The notes: generated by a model not told the origin, from the letters alone. A stretch of DNA of 64,000 bases from Stenogyne calaminthoides (GCA_037126765.1 JBBCBC010000016.1:11086728-11150727); one strand, 5' to 3'. Positions 19,624 through 31,469 are shown, counted from the first letter of the stretch. A program made the numbers and translations.

Positions 19624-21458
19624 TCATTTGTGCTTGAATTTATGGAGCTCCTTCGGGATGCCAAACAGTCTGTACATCTGCTGCATCAGCTGCTCCAAAT
19701 TGTCTCTCCCAATGATCAATCATTTCTTTGCGAACTCATAGTAAGCTTTCTTAAAACGAATAGGATCAAGGGTTTTGTCTGGAGGCAGAGGTGGTAGGAG
19801 TTGTTCGAAGGGAGGTGCTTCTGGTATCAAGGACATGATCTTACCTTCCTTCATAACAACCTGGTAGAAATCAGGATACTTCGTTTCTAGCTAGTTCCGG
19901 AATTCATCATCATTTGGAACTTGGTCTTGATGAATCAGAATCCTCTTCAGGATGTATACATCGCATAGCCAATCACCTCTTATCTGGTCCCACTCAGGAA
20001 GCAGATCTTCTCGAGCACAGAGAATGTCTCTGACTGCAGCAGGAAAAGCTTTCTCTTCACAGACAATGTCCTCTGCAGTAGCTTCCTTCTGTCTCTTCTT
20101 CCTGATGTATGCAGTGTTAAGACCTTTTGGTGCTGCCATCTTCTGCTTCTTGATAGCTTCATCCATCACCCTTTGTCTGGTCTTTTGTTCTTCAATCTGC
20201 TTGGGGGTCATCTGGATTCTGGATCTGGTCGTGATCTGCTGACTTGGCTTCTGAGTTTCAGCAGTTGACTTCTCCAGCTTGCCCTTGCCTTTCCTCCTCT
20301 TCAAGGCTTGTTCAGATTTCGTTTTTTCCTCTTCTGCAATCATCTTCTCGGCAAGCTCAAGACTCTTAGCCTGATCTTCTGCTTCATGCCTTTTCTAAAC
20401 GGAAGAAGAGAAGTCTTCTATCTTGTCTACCCTTTGAACCACTTCAGATAGAACTGACTTCTGTTCAGAAAAAGCTTTCTCTTGAGCTATAATAGCTTCT
20501 CCATGCTGTTCAACTGTTTGAAATAATTCCACCAGTTCGGTGTCAGGAATATTCACTGTTAGTGTGACAGATTCTGGCATGGCAGATGGTGCAGGTGCAC
20601 ACGGAGTAGGTATAGATGACGTTCTAGCTGATGGCATGATTGTTAACATCTGCATCTGTTTTTCCTTCTCCTCTTCCTCCTTTTTGGTGGCATCAAAGAG
20701 GTTTGTCAATCTGACATTCAGGGCATTGAATTGTTGCCTCAATTCATCTTTAACCTCTTCGACTGTAAGAGAAGTGATCTGCACCATGGAAGAAGTGAGT
20801 TCTGGTCCTAGCAGTCTGTTCAAGCCATCTTCAATAAATTTTCCGGTCTGCTTAATGGACGCCTCGAATCTCTTCCACCGTAAATCCAGGCAAGTATCTA
20901 TCCTCTACAGAGAGGACCAGACACTTTCCAGCAGTTTTCCAAGATCAGCCATCATATTAATCTGAGAGGTCATCTTCTCAGCGACTGGATCGACACGCTT
21001 CATCACAGATTCGGTGATGGTGTCATGAAGATGTAGCATTTTATCTACAGTCAGTTGCCTCTCTGCATTCACAAGAGCCCTGTTGCTCTTCCCTGAACTT
21101 GTTCAACAAATCAGTTGCCAAGCTGGTAAACTGTGCTTCAACTGATGAGTTCACCCCATCTTGAATAGTTGTAGTGATCTGCTCAAGGGTTTTGTCATCA
21201 ATGACAACCGTTTTTCCAGATGTTGTAGCCTCACCAGGTTGGGTCATATCTGCAGCACCCACACCTTGTTCATCGGCAGATTGCCATTCGCCTCCAACTT
21301 CCATCCAATCTCCTTCCCTTCCTTCCTCAATCACCTTTTGAATTCCAAAATGATCATAGATGAGCCTCCTGATATCATCATCGGTGGCCAGCTCAGCAAC
21401 ACTTTCCACACCAGCCATTTCCAAGCATCTGTTCTCTAGGTCGACGAAGTGGTGCTAC
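19624..21458 (-). pseudogene. E3 post-pol ORF, 3' half (broken)
   Basis: Several minus-strand frames form the C-terminal half of the long extra ORF downstream of E3 pol. From high to low coordinates they are: an acidic segment with EMAGVESVAELATDDD; a coiled-coil-like segment (TSLTVEEVKDELRQQF, with a heptad pattern); a Lys/Glu/Gln-rich segment with KRRKGKGK; and a globular end with DEFRN, then stop, then LETKYPDFYQVV and PPLPPDKTLDP, terminating at a TGA at 19624-19626. In-frame stops at 19891 and near 19720, and frameshifts between segments, show it is inactive. The function is unknown. It corresponds in position and make-up to the E2 ORF at 40890-44437. Confidence 0.65.
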
Positions 21459-21459
21459 A

Positions 21460-22810
21460 ACCAACAGATGTTGCCACAAGTCATGCTGCAGATCTAGGAA
21501 AGTTATATTCTGACAACAAGTTGCCCAGTTTCCCATTTAAGGACCAGTGGAAGCCTGTCTCAGGAATTCAGGATTCTAATGTAATTGCGAAAAATGTTTC
21601 ACAGGGTAAGTAAATATGTAATGAGCTGGTCTAGTTCCTTAACTTATCCATGTGTTGTAAATATTTCACTATTTTTTGTTTCTTATCAAAAGATGCATGC
21701 GCACACACATATGCTTGAAGACAAGTGTTTTTTATCTGATAATTATGCAAATGACTTGTTTTTTTAATTTTATTTAAATACTTTTTATTTACTTCAGAAA
21801 GTCTTACTCTGGTTCCTGAATTTTTTGTTGGCAAAATGATTTTGCTATTTCACTGAAATATCAGTATTTGTTATTAGTGCTTGAGACTGACCAGGAAGAG
21901 GAGTATAACACAGTATCTACCGACAGACAGCGTTCTCCGAAGCACACCACTACAGAAAAATGGATTTTAGACAGGCAGAAGAGGAAGGTTCTTACTGAGC
22001 AGAACTGGGCTCAGAAGCAGCAGAAAACAGCGCAAAAAATTGCTGCTTCTTCTAATATCCTCAAGGTTGGCATTCTAATTGGATATTCAAGCCAAAGTTC
22101 TGTATTCTCTTTTTGTAGCATGCTTTCATTAGACATCATGGATCATGGTGTAACCCCTTAATTTTGTGGATGTGCCATATTACAGAGACAGTCTAGAATG
22201 TTTTGCAAACACCCCCTTAGCTGTTAGAGGGGTTCATAGATTTAAAACTTATGAGGCTTGCTGATACCAGTTTTCTTGTTCATCTATGTAGTGTTGAAGT
22301 CTAATTGATCTTTAGTTATTAGAGCCTGCACATGCATAGTTGAAAACTTCACATGTTTTCTCTAAATCATTTTTTTCCCCGCTTTGTGTAAGCACTGACT
22401 TAGTGTATATGAATTTGTATTGGTGATTTGTTGGTTAATTCTATTGTTTAAACTTTCACGTGGTTCTGAATTTTACATATATGCTGCAGGAGATCGTAAG
22501 TTCTTCTGAAGATATATCTGCAAAGACTAAAAGTGTAATTGAATTGAAAAAGCTTCAGTTACTGGATTTGCAGCGACTTCTTCGGTGGTAATTTATTATT
22601 TTTTGCTTCAGATTTTCGTTCTTTGAGCGCCATATATTGACCTCCACCCCCGTGTTACCTTCAATCTTTTTCCCCAATCTCAGATACTTGGAGTTTATCA
22701 ATTTACTTAATCCAACTATTTCTACCTGTGCACTTTAGTTTTGATATTATTTCGTCTTGTTTGTTTGAAACTGACAATTGATAATGTATTTCTGCAGTGA
22801 TATCTTAAAT
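21460..22810 (+). repeat. Left arm of the BRAHMA-fragment inverted repeat (1,351 bp)
   Basis: This arm is the reverse complement of 23459-24809, with equal length and one mismatch noticed (A at 21994, equivalent to G in the other arm). It carries plus-strand exon segments at 21460-21605, 21878-22065 and 22490-22587, plus the first 13 bases of a further exon (22798-22810). Introns are intact, with GTAAGT donors and CAG acceptors. The encoded blocks include LPSFPFKDQWKPVSGIQDSN, TEKWILDRQKRKVLTEQNWA and AKTSVIELKKLQLL-type sequence (the full form has a Lys-Ser inside). They match the region before the helicase core of plant BRAHMA-type SWI2/SNF2 ATPases. The arm ends inside an exon, so it is a gene fragment. 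Confidence 0.9.
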
Positions 22811-24809
22811 TGTCCTCAATATCAGTCTCAAATTGTCTAGCCATAGACTTGGCATCCTTCAGTTTAGACCCAAGCTTCTGCAGATACTTTTCGGTCTCTT
22901 TTAAAAGTTGTTTAACCCGGTCAGATTTTGCATCCTACAGGCACATTGGAACATTATACAGATTAGAAAGACCAGATTCAGAAATAAGACTTTCAGCCTT
23001 ATTTAGGGCATACAGCACCTGAACCATGCGGAGATATCCTTCAACATCATTAATTTTCAACAAATTAATTTTTTCGCGCTGGATCCTGTCTATCTTCTCA
23101 CGATGAAATCTGTCCTTCCTCTTGTGGAACTCCCTTACATATCTATTGAAACCTTTCCATCGCTCTTTCTTTATTTTAAACCCGTCTTCCAGCCTTTCTC
23201 TGTTAGCATCAGGAAAAGATAAAAAATTACAAATAGATCATAGCAGCGATTAACTACCATACCAGCACACAAAGAGAAATACTACCTGTGAACTTCAATC
23301 TCACTAAAGAACTCCTTCTGCCTTTCTCTAGTTCTCTTCTGCCGCTCCTCCTTCATTTTCTGCTCATATCTTTCAATTTGTTTTGATCTCCTACCAATTC
23401 TGTGCTTCTTAATTGATTTCAGTCGGTCCATTTCGCTGACTATTGGTTTAAAAAAATCATTTAAGATATCACTGCAGAAATACATTATCAATTGTCAGTT
23501 TCAAACAAACAAGACGAAATAATATCAAAACTAAAGTGCACAGGTAGAAATAGTTGGATTAAGTAAATTGATAAACTCCAAGTATCTGAGATTGGGGAAA
23601 AAGATTGAAGGTAACACGGGGGTGGAGGTCAATATATGGCGCTCAAAGAACGAAAATCTGAAGCAAAAAATAATAAATTACCACCGAAGAAGTCGCTGCA
23701 AATCCAGTAACTGAAGCTTTTTCAATTCAATTACACTTTTAGTCTTTGCAGATATATCTTCAGAAGAACTTACGATCTCCTGCAGCATATATGTAAAATT
23801 CAGAACCACGTGAAAGTTTAAACAATAGAATTAACCAACAAATCACCAATACAAATTCATATACACTAAGTCAGTGCTTACACAAAGCGGGGAAAAAAAT
23901 GATTTAGAGAAAACATGTGAAGTTTTCAACTATGCATGTGCAGGCTCTAATAACTAAAGATCAATTAGACTTCAACACTACATAGATGAACAAGAAAACT
24001 GGTATCAGCAAGCCTCATAAGTTTTAAATCTATGAACCCCTCTAACAGCTAAGGGGGTGTTTGCAAAACATTCTAGACTGTCTCTGTAATATGGCACATC
24101 CACAAAATTAAGGGGTTACACCATGATCCATGATGTCTAATGAAAGCATGCTACAAAAAGAGAATACAGAACTTTGGCTTGAATATCCAATTAGAATGCC
24201 AACCTTGAGGATATTAGAAGAAGCAGCAATTTTTTGCGCTGTTTTCTGCTGCTTCTGAGCCCAGTTCTGCTCAGCAAGAACCTTCCTCTTCTGCCTGTCT
24301 AAAATCCATTTTTCTGTAGTGGTGTGCTTCGGAGAACGCTGTCTGTCGGTAGATACTGTGTTATACTCCTCTTCCTGGTCAGTCTCAAGCACTAATAACA
24401 AATACTGATATTTCAGTGAAATAGCAAAATCATTTTGCCAACAAAGAATTCAGGAACCAGAGTAAGACTTTCTGAAGTAAATAAAAAGTATTTAAATAAA
24501 ATAAAAAAAACAAGTCATTTGCATAATTATCAGATAAAAAACACTTGTCTTCAAGCATATGTGTGTGCGCATGCATCTTTTGATAAGAAACAAAAAATAG
24601 TGAAATATTTACAACACATGGATAAGTTAAGGAACTAGACCAGCTCATTACATATTTACTTACCCTGTGAAACATTTTTCGCAATTACATTAGAATCCTG
24701 AATTCCTGAGACAGGCTTCCACTGGTCCTTAAATGGGAAACTGGGCAACTTGTTGTCAGAATATAACTTTCCTAGATCTGCAGCATGACTTGTGGCAACA
24801 TCTGTTGGT
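22811..24809 (-). pseudogene. BRM: Captured fragment of a BRAHMA-type SWI2/SNF2 ATPase gene (HSA-domain region)
   Basis: Read on the minus strand this is a contiguous genomic piece with six exon segments and intact GT-AG introns: about 24809-24664, 24391-24204, 23779-23682, 23471-23286, 23199-23019 and 22934-22811. The 84-bp intron at 23018-22935 is typical. Encoded blocks include DILNDFFKPIVSEMDRLKSI, EKMKEERQKRTRERQKEFFS, DRIQREKINLLKINDVEGYL and TEKYLQKLGSKLKDAKSMA, the conserved HSA-domain stretch that binds actin-related proteins in plant BRAHMA. The ATPase and bromodomain parts are absent and there is no start or promoter, so it cannot make a remodeller. Retained introns show capture of DNA, not of mRNA. 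It lies within the E3 post-pol ORF. A functional BRM gene should exist elsewhere in the genome. Confidence 0.88.
23459..24809 (-). repeat. Right arm of the BRAHMA-fragment inverted repeat (1,351 bp)
   Basis: This is the reverse complement of 21460-22810 (paired positions sum to 46269). On the minus strand the gene reads continuously from this arm into the 648-bp spacer, so this arm plus spacer is probably the original capture and the left arm is the secondary fold-back copy. The switch lies in AAATTTAAGATATCA-like sequence shared by both sides at about 22798-22815. Confidence 0.9.
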
Positions 24810-26650
24810 AGTCAGCACCTAGGATTTCCATCAAGATAAGAAATTCTTCAATTCCTTTTGATCACACATCCCTCCAGAATACTATTTCTTCGATTTTGGG
24901 CTGGAGACCAAGATTATTGATCAGGTCTGGATAGATCTCATCCAGAAAGGACTTGACTTGCTGTTTCAGTACGTACATCGTGGAATCCTCCTCTTCTTCT
25001 GGTGTATCAAGTTTCAGCTTAGTGTTGAAGGGGTTGTGAGACATCGAGACAAAGAGATCATCTCTGGGTGCAGTCTCAACAAGTTCCTCAACAATTTCAG
25101 TTTCAGGTGCAGAAGAGGGAGTTGGCTCAGGTGGTTGTATTTGTGGTTCAATGGCTGTTTCTGGTTGAGGTTGGGGTTGGGAAGGTGTAGAAATATCTGT
25201 TTGTTGTTCTGTAGGTTGAGGTGCGGATGGGATTTCTGTAGGCTGGAGAACAAGGGGAATTTCCAGTTGAGATGGAGGTTGATCTGGTTGAGTTGTCTCA
25301 ACTGGTGGTGAAGATGTTATCTGGGTCGGGATTGAAGTGCGGATAGGGGATCTGTGTGGACTGGGTGAGGGTGATTTAGAGGTTGGTGTTGGTGAACGTT
25401 CTCTCCTAAACACCGTGCTGATTGGTACGGAATCAAATGGCTCTCTCTCCTAAGATGGTTCTGTCCCTTCTCCTTCTCCTTCATCTCCTCCTTCCACCAA
25501 ACTTCCTCCTGTACAGCCTCTCCGCTTATGCTAGCAGTTCTCTCTGGGCTAGCAGCCGCTTCTACATCTGATTCCAGATGAATCATTTATGTTTCCTTCT
25601 CAACCGGCTCAGGCTCGTCTCCTTCTGATATGGGCACAGATGGGTCCACAACTGCCTTCTGCAGAATAGAAGTTATCTTCTTCTGCCTCTTCTATGCTGC
25701 CTCTGGTTTCTTGGCCAGAGCCTTTCGTTTCAACTTCTTGGGGACAGTCTGCATCTCTGACTGCACAGACAACGTGGCAGCTTTGGCACCCTTGCCTTCA
25801 CCTCTGGGCTTGGGAGCATATGGGTTTGGATCCTCATCAGATTGACCAGGAAGAGCCTCATCCTTCAGAAGTATGGCTTTCTGTCTACCAAAATACACTT
25901 TCTTTCCCTCTTCCTTCCAGTCAAAGTTGTCTGGCAGTTTGTCTGAAATGATGATGGAGATCTTGTGAATGTAAGAACACTTAGAGGTCAGAATGACCTT
26001 GTTGCTATCATCCAAACCAAACTTCGTGGCCTCCTTGAGAATCCTCTTTTTGATCATCCCCAGCCAGTCCAGATTCTCGGCCTTGCAGATAATCGCCTTC
26101 ATCACATTCTGCTTCACCGCAGTTAGAGCATCCAAGCTGTGTGTAATGCAAAGTATCACCTTTGATACGATTTCAAACAGAAGACGATATTTCCGTCTGA
26201 GATGGGGTACTTTGACATTAAACACCTGATCATTGTTGGAAGGTCTCAACAAGACATCCTTCAGATATGTCTTCTCATCCAACTCTGTTGTAAAACTGGT
26301 TGGATCAATACTCCCAGAACGAAGTCCGAAGATTCTGAACAAATCTTCATCCAAAACTGTAAGGTCAAAACCTCGTACAGATGACTTCAATCTTCCTTCG
26401 TCGTCTTCCTTGGGATTGTAAAGAATTCTAGAGCCTCATATGTATGAACAATCTCGTGGTGGCGAAAGCAGAATTGATCGAGTCCTACGGCCCGGAGACA
26501 TTCCAAAATCTCCTTTGATTCAACATCATTTGTGGTATTGAAAATTACATACTTCTCATCGACAATATCCTTCTTCATCGATAGGAAGTTGCACATTTTC
26601 TTTCCTTGTCCTGGTTTTGCTACTAGATGTGCCATTTCTGCATCAACCAA
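24810..26650 (-). pseudogene. E3 post-pol ORF, 5' half (broken)
   Basis: A likely ATG at 26650 (MVDAEMAHLVAKPGQGKK) opens a minus-strand ORF downstream of the E3 RNase H. After a frameshift near 26388 it continues through a globular region of about 230 residues. This contains DEDLFRIFGLRSGSIDPTSF, VPHLRRKYRLLFEIVSKV and AENLDWLGMIKKRIL, and aligns by eye with E2 (HLKPQYRVLIDIVSK, then DFNWLKFLIQMV). It then passes into a Pro/Glu-rich low-complexity region (PPSQLEIPLVLQPTEIP type) and an FLDEIYPDL segment, ending at a stop near 24862. The globular part resembles what databases often call a putative plant transposon protein; I assign no function. The BRAHMA fold-back insertion interrupts the frame. 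Confidence 0.7.
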
Positions 26651-27572
26651 ACAGATTTGGGGATGAGTTTGAATAATATATATATCAAAAATATCAATAT
26701 CACAATCGGCACATAAATCATACTATAGGCATATACGCATGTACGCAAATGGATAAACCAAGCAAAATCTAAAAGAGATCTAATCCCATAGAATACAGTT
26801 GAGAGAAAAAAAATACACAGTTCATCGAGAATACATCAATAATAGCGTAGAACTGTGAAACCCACATAATAGCAAGTAACATTCACTTAGAAATTACTAG
26901 AAATCATTTTGAGATTTTGAAAGTTTTGAAATAATCGATTTGAATTTTCTCAAGTAAGTTGGGTTTTGCACTAAGGATTTCTTGAGAATATGGTAAGTTT
27001 CAGAAGTGAGAAGGTTTTTATGGAAGACCTTTAGGGTTTTATATAGTGCGAGGGAAAAACATTTTACACAAATTCCCACAAATACTTGAGTATTCGTGTT
27101 TTGAAATGAACGACTTAGATTAAGCGATCGTAAAGTGAAAAGATCGTGCGGTCAAGAAAAATTTACTGAAAGTATTTGGACGCGAAAATACGCATTTAAA
27201 GCTAATAAATACAAAAACCCCACGTCCGCATTTAGTGCTTGTGTCATAAAGTAAGATAAACAGTAATCATTACAGAAAAGTAGATAAGATCAGATAATTT
27301 AAACAGAGAACGTATCTGACTGGTTGAGACTATAATCAACCAGTTAACACTCGTATCTGATCCAACTCTTCTGATTTGTTGATCTTACTGTGTAGCCTAA
27401 GCCTTAGCAAATTTTCCCGACAATGTTTTTATTCCTAAGATCAGTTTCCTTCTGATCTGAACCACTTGATCAGTTGAAGTTTCCCCTTCAACTACTATTT
27501 CTATCAGATCAGTGTCCAACTGATCCTACCTGATCAGTTGAAGTTCTTCCTTCAACTGGCCTTCTTACCTGG
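26651..27572 (-). other. E3 spacer between RNase H and the post-pol ORF
   Basis: About 900 bp without coding potential. The part before the ORF start is AT-rich, and the part next to RNase H is rich in TGATCAG-type words. In E2 the equivalent spacer (44438-45059) is similar in size. It might hold a promoter or splice acceptor for the downstream ORF, but nothing specific is visible. Confidence 0.45.
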
Positions 27573-29453
27573 TCAGGTACGCAGCCAGCTGGTGTTGGAG
27601 ATTAAACCACCAAAGTATTCTGGTGCATCTTCTCCAAGATCCAGCAATCCTAGCTCATTGCACAGTTCTCTAAATCTGACTTCTGCTAGGGGTTTGGTTA
27701 AGATGTCAGCTCTTTGCTTATCAGTATGGATCTTTTTCATTCTGATGTTTTTCTTTTCTGCATGATCTCTGATAAAATGATGTCTGATGTCCACATGCTT
27801 GCATCTCGTATGCAAAACATGGTTCTGAGTGATAGCAATCGCACTATTACTGTCACAGAAGATAGGTACATTGGTAGTAATTATGTTGTAATCCCTCAGC
27901 TGCTGACAGAGCCAGAGCAGTTGGGAGCAACAACTACCTGCAGCCATGTATTCTACTTCAGTAGTAAATGTGGCAACAGATGTCTGTTTCTTAGAAAACC
28001 AAGAGACCAGTTTGCTTCCCAAAAACTGACATGTACCCGAGGTTGATTTTCTGTCTATCCTACAACCTCCATAATCAGAATCAGAGTACCCACTAGGCTC
28101 TAGATTATCATCTGCTGGATACTATAAACCTAGGTTTACAATACCCTTCAGATACTTAAGAATCCGCTTAGCTGCTTCCAGGTGGCTTTGTTTAGTATTT
28201 GCCTGAAATCCGACACATACACCAACTACAAAGGTTATATCTGGTTTGCTGGCAGTTAGGTATAATAGTGATCCAATCAAAGCCCTACTCTTTCTGATTA
28301 GTTTTCTTACCACCTTCATCTGGGTCCATTTTGAATGAAGTCATCATTGGAATTTTGGCTTCTTTGCAATTCGGAACTCCATACTTAGCCAATAAATTCC
28401 TTGTGTACTTCGCCTGGCAGATGAAGATTACAGTATGAGCTTGTTTGACTTGAAGACCTAGAAAGTAGCTCATCTGACCCATCATGGACATCTCAAATTT
28501 CCCTTGCACCAGTTTACTGAATTTCTCGCATAGCTTCTGATTGGGAGAACCAAAGATTATGTCGTCCACGTAGATCTGAACCATCAGAATATCTTCACCG
28601 TCTTAAATTCTGAACAAGGTCCTATCAATCAATCCCTTGGTGAAACCATTTTCTGTCAAGAACTGGGATAGTGTATCATACCATGCTCTAAGAGCATGTT
28701 TCAGTCCATAGAAAGCTTTTCTTAATCGGTACACTTGGTTGCTCATTTCAAAGCCAGGAGGTTGTTCAACATAAACTTCCTCAGCTAGTACCCCATTTAA
28801 GAATGCACTCTTTACTTCCATCTGATACACAGTAAATCCCCTATGAGCGGCATAAGCCAGAAACAACCGAATGGCTTCCAGGTGAGCGACTGGTGCAAAG
28901 GTTTCATCATAATCAATCCCTTCTAATTGTGAATATCCCTTAGCAACAAGTCTTGCCTTATTTCTGGTTATCACATTGTGCTCATCCTTCTTGTTCTTGA
29001 AGACCCACTTAGTACCAATCACATCTTGATGAGTTGGTCTGTCTACAAGTTCCCAAACTTGATTTCTTTCAAACTGCTCTAGTTCTTCTTGCATGGCTTG
29101 AATCCAACTTGCATCTTGTAGAGCTTCTTCAACTGTGAGTGGTTCCTTCAAAGACAGATAACAACAATACATTGCACTTTCACCAATCTGATGTCTAGTT
29201 CTGACTCTATCAGATGGGTCTCCGATGATCAGGTCAGTTGGATGACTGGTTATCCAGGTCCTTCTGTCCTGATTATCATCAGTTTGGAGAACATCATCCT
29301 CTTCTGATAAAGATTCATCACTAGAGACTGGGAGAGGTACTTGAGTAGGATCCACTTGGCATGGACATATCTCAGCTGATGTTGGACTCATCATGTGCTG
29401 AAGTATGTCCGCCGAAACATCATGTGTTCCCCCTGAACCAGATGGTTCAGTTG
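27573..29453 (-). pseudogene. E3 Copia reverse transcriptase and RNase H (broken)
   Basis: On the minus strand the RT spans about 29394-28285. It has the Copia entry motif QVWELVDRPTHQDVIGTKWV, KARLVAKGYSQ, DYDETFAPVA, FLNGVLAEEVYVEQPPGF and the catalytic YVDDIIFGS. RNase H follows (about 28120-27573) with TEVEYMA, FCDSNSAI, HTRCKHVDIRHHF and IHTDKQRADILTKPL near the end. A stop at about 28603 and frameshifts near 28300 and 28120 break the frame. The element cannot encode a working polymerase. Confidence 0.9.
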
Positions 29454-30030
29454 TTACTGTCTCAGCTGTACCAGCTTCTTCACTGATAGTTGGACGTACC
29501 TTGGGATCTGACTGACCTGGTGAATCAGTGTATTGAAGTGAATCTTAGTCAGAGAACATCTGTTTTGTGTGTGACATGCAGTGTTGATAGCTTCTGCCCA
29601 GAAACGACTTTGTGTTGCATGTTCAGCTAACATGGTGCGTGCAGCTTCTTTAAGTGTTTTGTTTCTCCTTTCTGCTACGCCATTTTGTTGTGGTGTTCTC
29701 GCAGCTGATGTCTCATGTTGTATACCAAACTCAGAGCAAAAATCAGATATAAACTGGTTCAAGAATTCTGTACCTTTATCTGATCTGATTTTCACTATGC
29801 TGAGACCCTTCTCATTCTGAATCTTCTTGAGAAGTTCAGGAAGCTTTGTTGTAGTTTCACTCTTCTTATACAAGAATACAACCCAGGTGAACTTGGAGTA
29901 ATCGTCCACGACCACCAGAGTGTATTTGTGTCCACTGAAACTAAGAGGCGTAACTGGTCCAAATAGATCCATATGAAGCAGTTGCAGTACTCTGTTGGAT
30001 GGAGGCGAAGGTATCCCTTTGAATGAAGCA
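29454..30030 (-). pseudogene. E3 Copia integrase core, joined to Gypsy sequence
   Basis: The minus-strand frame holds the Copia integrase catalytic core: MDLFGPV with the first Asp, DDYSKFTWVVFL, SDKGTEF with the second Asp, and QQNGVAERRN with the Glu. The zinc-binding part expected before SNRVLQLLHMDLFG is missing. Instead the open frame runs into Gypsy RNase H at about 30030 with no stop, so a truncated Gypsy element has been fused to a truncated Copia element in the same orientation and frame. Confidence 0.85.
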
Positions 30031-31277
30031 AATTGGCCGATCTCGATTGCCCACTTCATGCATCGTCCTGCGGTATCTGGTCGATGCAGCACGTTCCTTA
30101 ACGGGAGCAAGGTCAGCACTTCTACTTGGTGGTCGAAAAAATACGGTCGCAACTTTCTAACACTCATCACGAGGGTGTATGCAAACTTTTCAAGGGGCGG
30201 GTATCTTTGTTCCGTTTCGCTGAGCGTTTGACTTACATAGTATATTGGCAAATCACTCTGCCCCTCTAATCACATTAGGACAGAGCTCAGGGCGGTTTCT
30301 GAGGCGACTAGGTATAATAAAAAATTATCTCCTGGGACGGGTTTGGATAGTATCTTAGGGTTGGCGAGGTACTCTTTGATACTATCTAGCACCATTTGGG
30401 CTTCTTCCATCCATCGGAAGTTGCCTTTGGCTTTTTTCAGTGTTTCGAAGAAAGGCTTGCACCTGTATCCCATTCGTGATATGAACCTGCTGAGGGCGGC
30501 CAAGCTCCCTGTTAATCTTTGGACCTCCTTCGGGTTTCGTGGGCTGCCCATTTCCAATATTGCTTTGATCTTGGATGGATTGGCTTCTATCCCTCGTTTA
30601 TTGACCAGATGGCCGAGGACTTTACCGGACCCCACCCCAAAGTTACATTTATTCGGATTGAGCTTCATGTTGAACTTTCGAAGGATGGCGAAGGTTTGGG
30701 CGAGATGGGTGAGGTGGTCCTCATTCCTCAAGCTTTTGATGACTATGTCGTCTACGTAGACTTCCATGGTCTTCCCAATCTCGTCCAAAAACATATGGTT
30801 TACTAAGCGTTGGTAAGTGGCTCCCGCATTCTTGAGGCCGAACGACATCCTCCTCCAACAGTACATGTTCTTTTCGTTAAGGAAGGAGATGTATTGTTGA
30901 TCGTCTTTGTACATAGATATCTGATAGTAGCCGGCGAATGCATCCATAAATGACATCATCTCGTGGCCGGCCGTGTTGTCGATCAGGTGGTCGATATGTG
31001 GCATGGGGAAGAAATCCTTGGGACATATTTTTTTTATGTCGGTGAAGTCGATGCACAGTCTCCATGACCCGTTTATTTTCTTTACCAGGACGACATTTGA
31101 CACCCACTGGGGCTGGTCGGCCTGCTCGATGAGGTTATTGTCGAGCAACTTTTTTACTTCCTTGGCCAACGCTGTGTATTTCTCTGGCCCAAACTTTCTT
31201 CGCTTTTGGGCGATTGGCTTCCTGTCGGGGTCGATGTTTAGCTGATGGCAGACGACTTCGGGGTCGATGCCCACCAT
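30031..31277 (-). pseudogene. G1 Gypsy reverse transcriptase and partial RNase H
   Basis: The RT frame (31277-30270) shows VKKLLDNNLIEQ, VLVKKINGSWRLCIDFTDIK, FMDAFAGYYQI, RMSFGLKNAGATYQRLV and the catalytic YVDDIVIKS, then GHLVNKRGIEANPSKI. RNase H-like sequence with YYVSQTLSETEQRYPPLEK follows in another frame (30251-30031). A frameshift and stop near 30265 and the lost 3' end make it inactive. Confidence 0.9.
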
Positions 31278-31469
31278 ATATTTGTGCGACCAGGCGAAGA
31301 CATCCAGGTTACTTATGAGGAAGTCGATTAACTGCCCCCGTAGTTCCGGGGGAATCTTGGAGCTGATTATTACTTCCAGGTCTTGGCGGGTTGGGTCTAT
31401 CGCGACTTTCTTGAGTTCTTCGTCTGGTGTAGCTCGTTGTTGATTTTCTCTTGGGTCATCAATTGCCTC

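Noticed and set aside
22811..24809. A functional BRM gene
   Set aside because: Only six internal exon segments are present. The start, ATPase domain and end are missing, and the piece is embedded in a retrotransposon.
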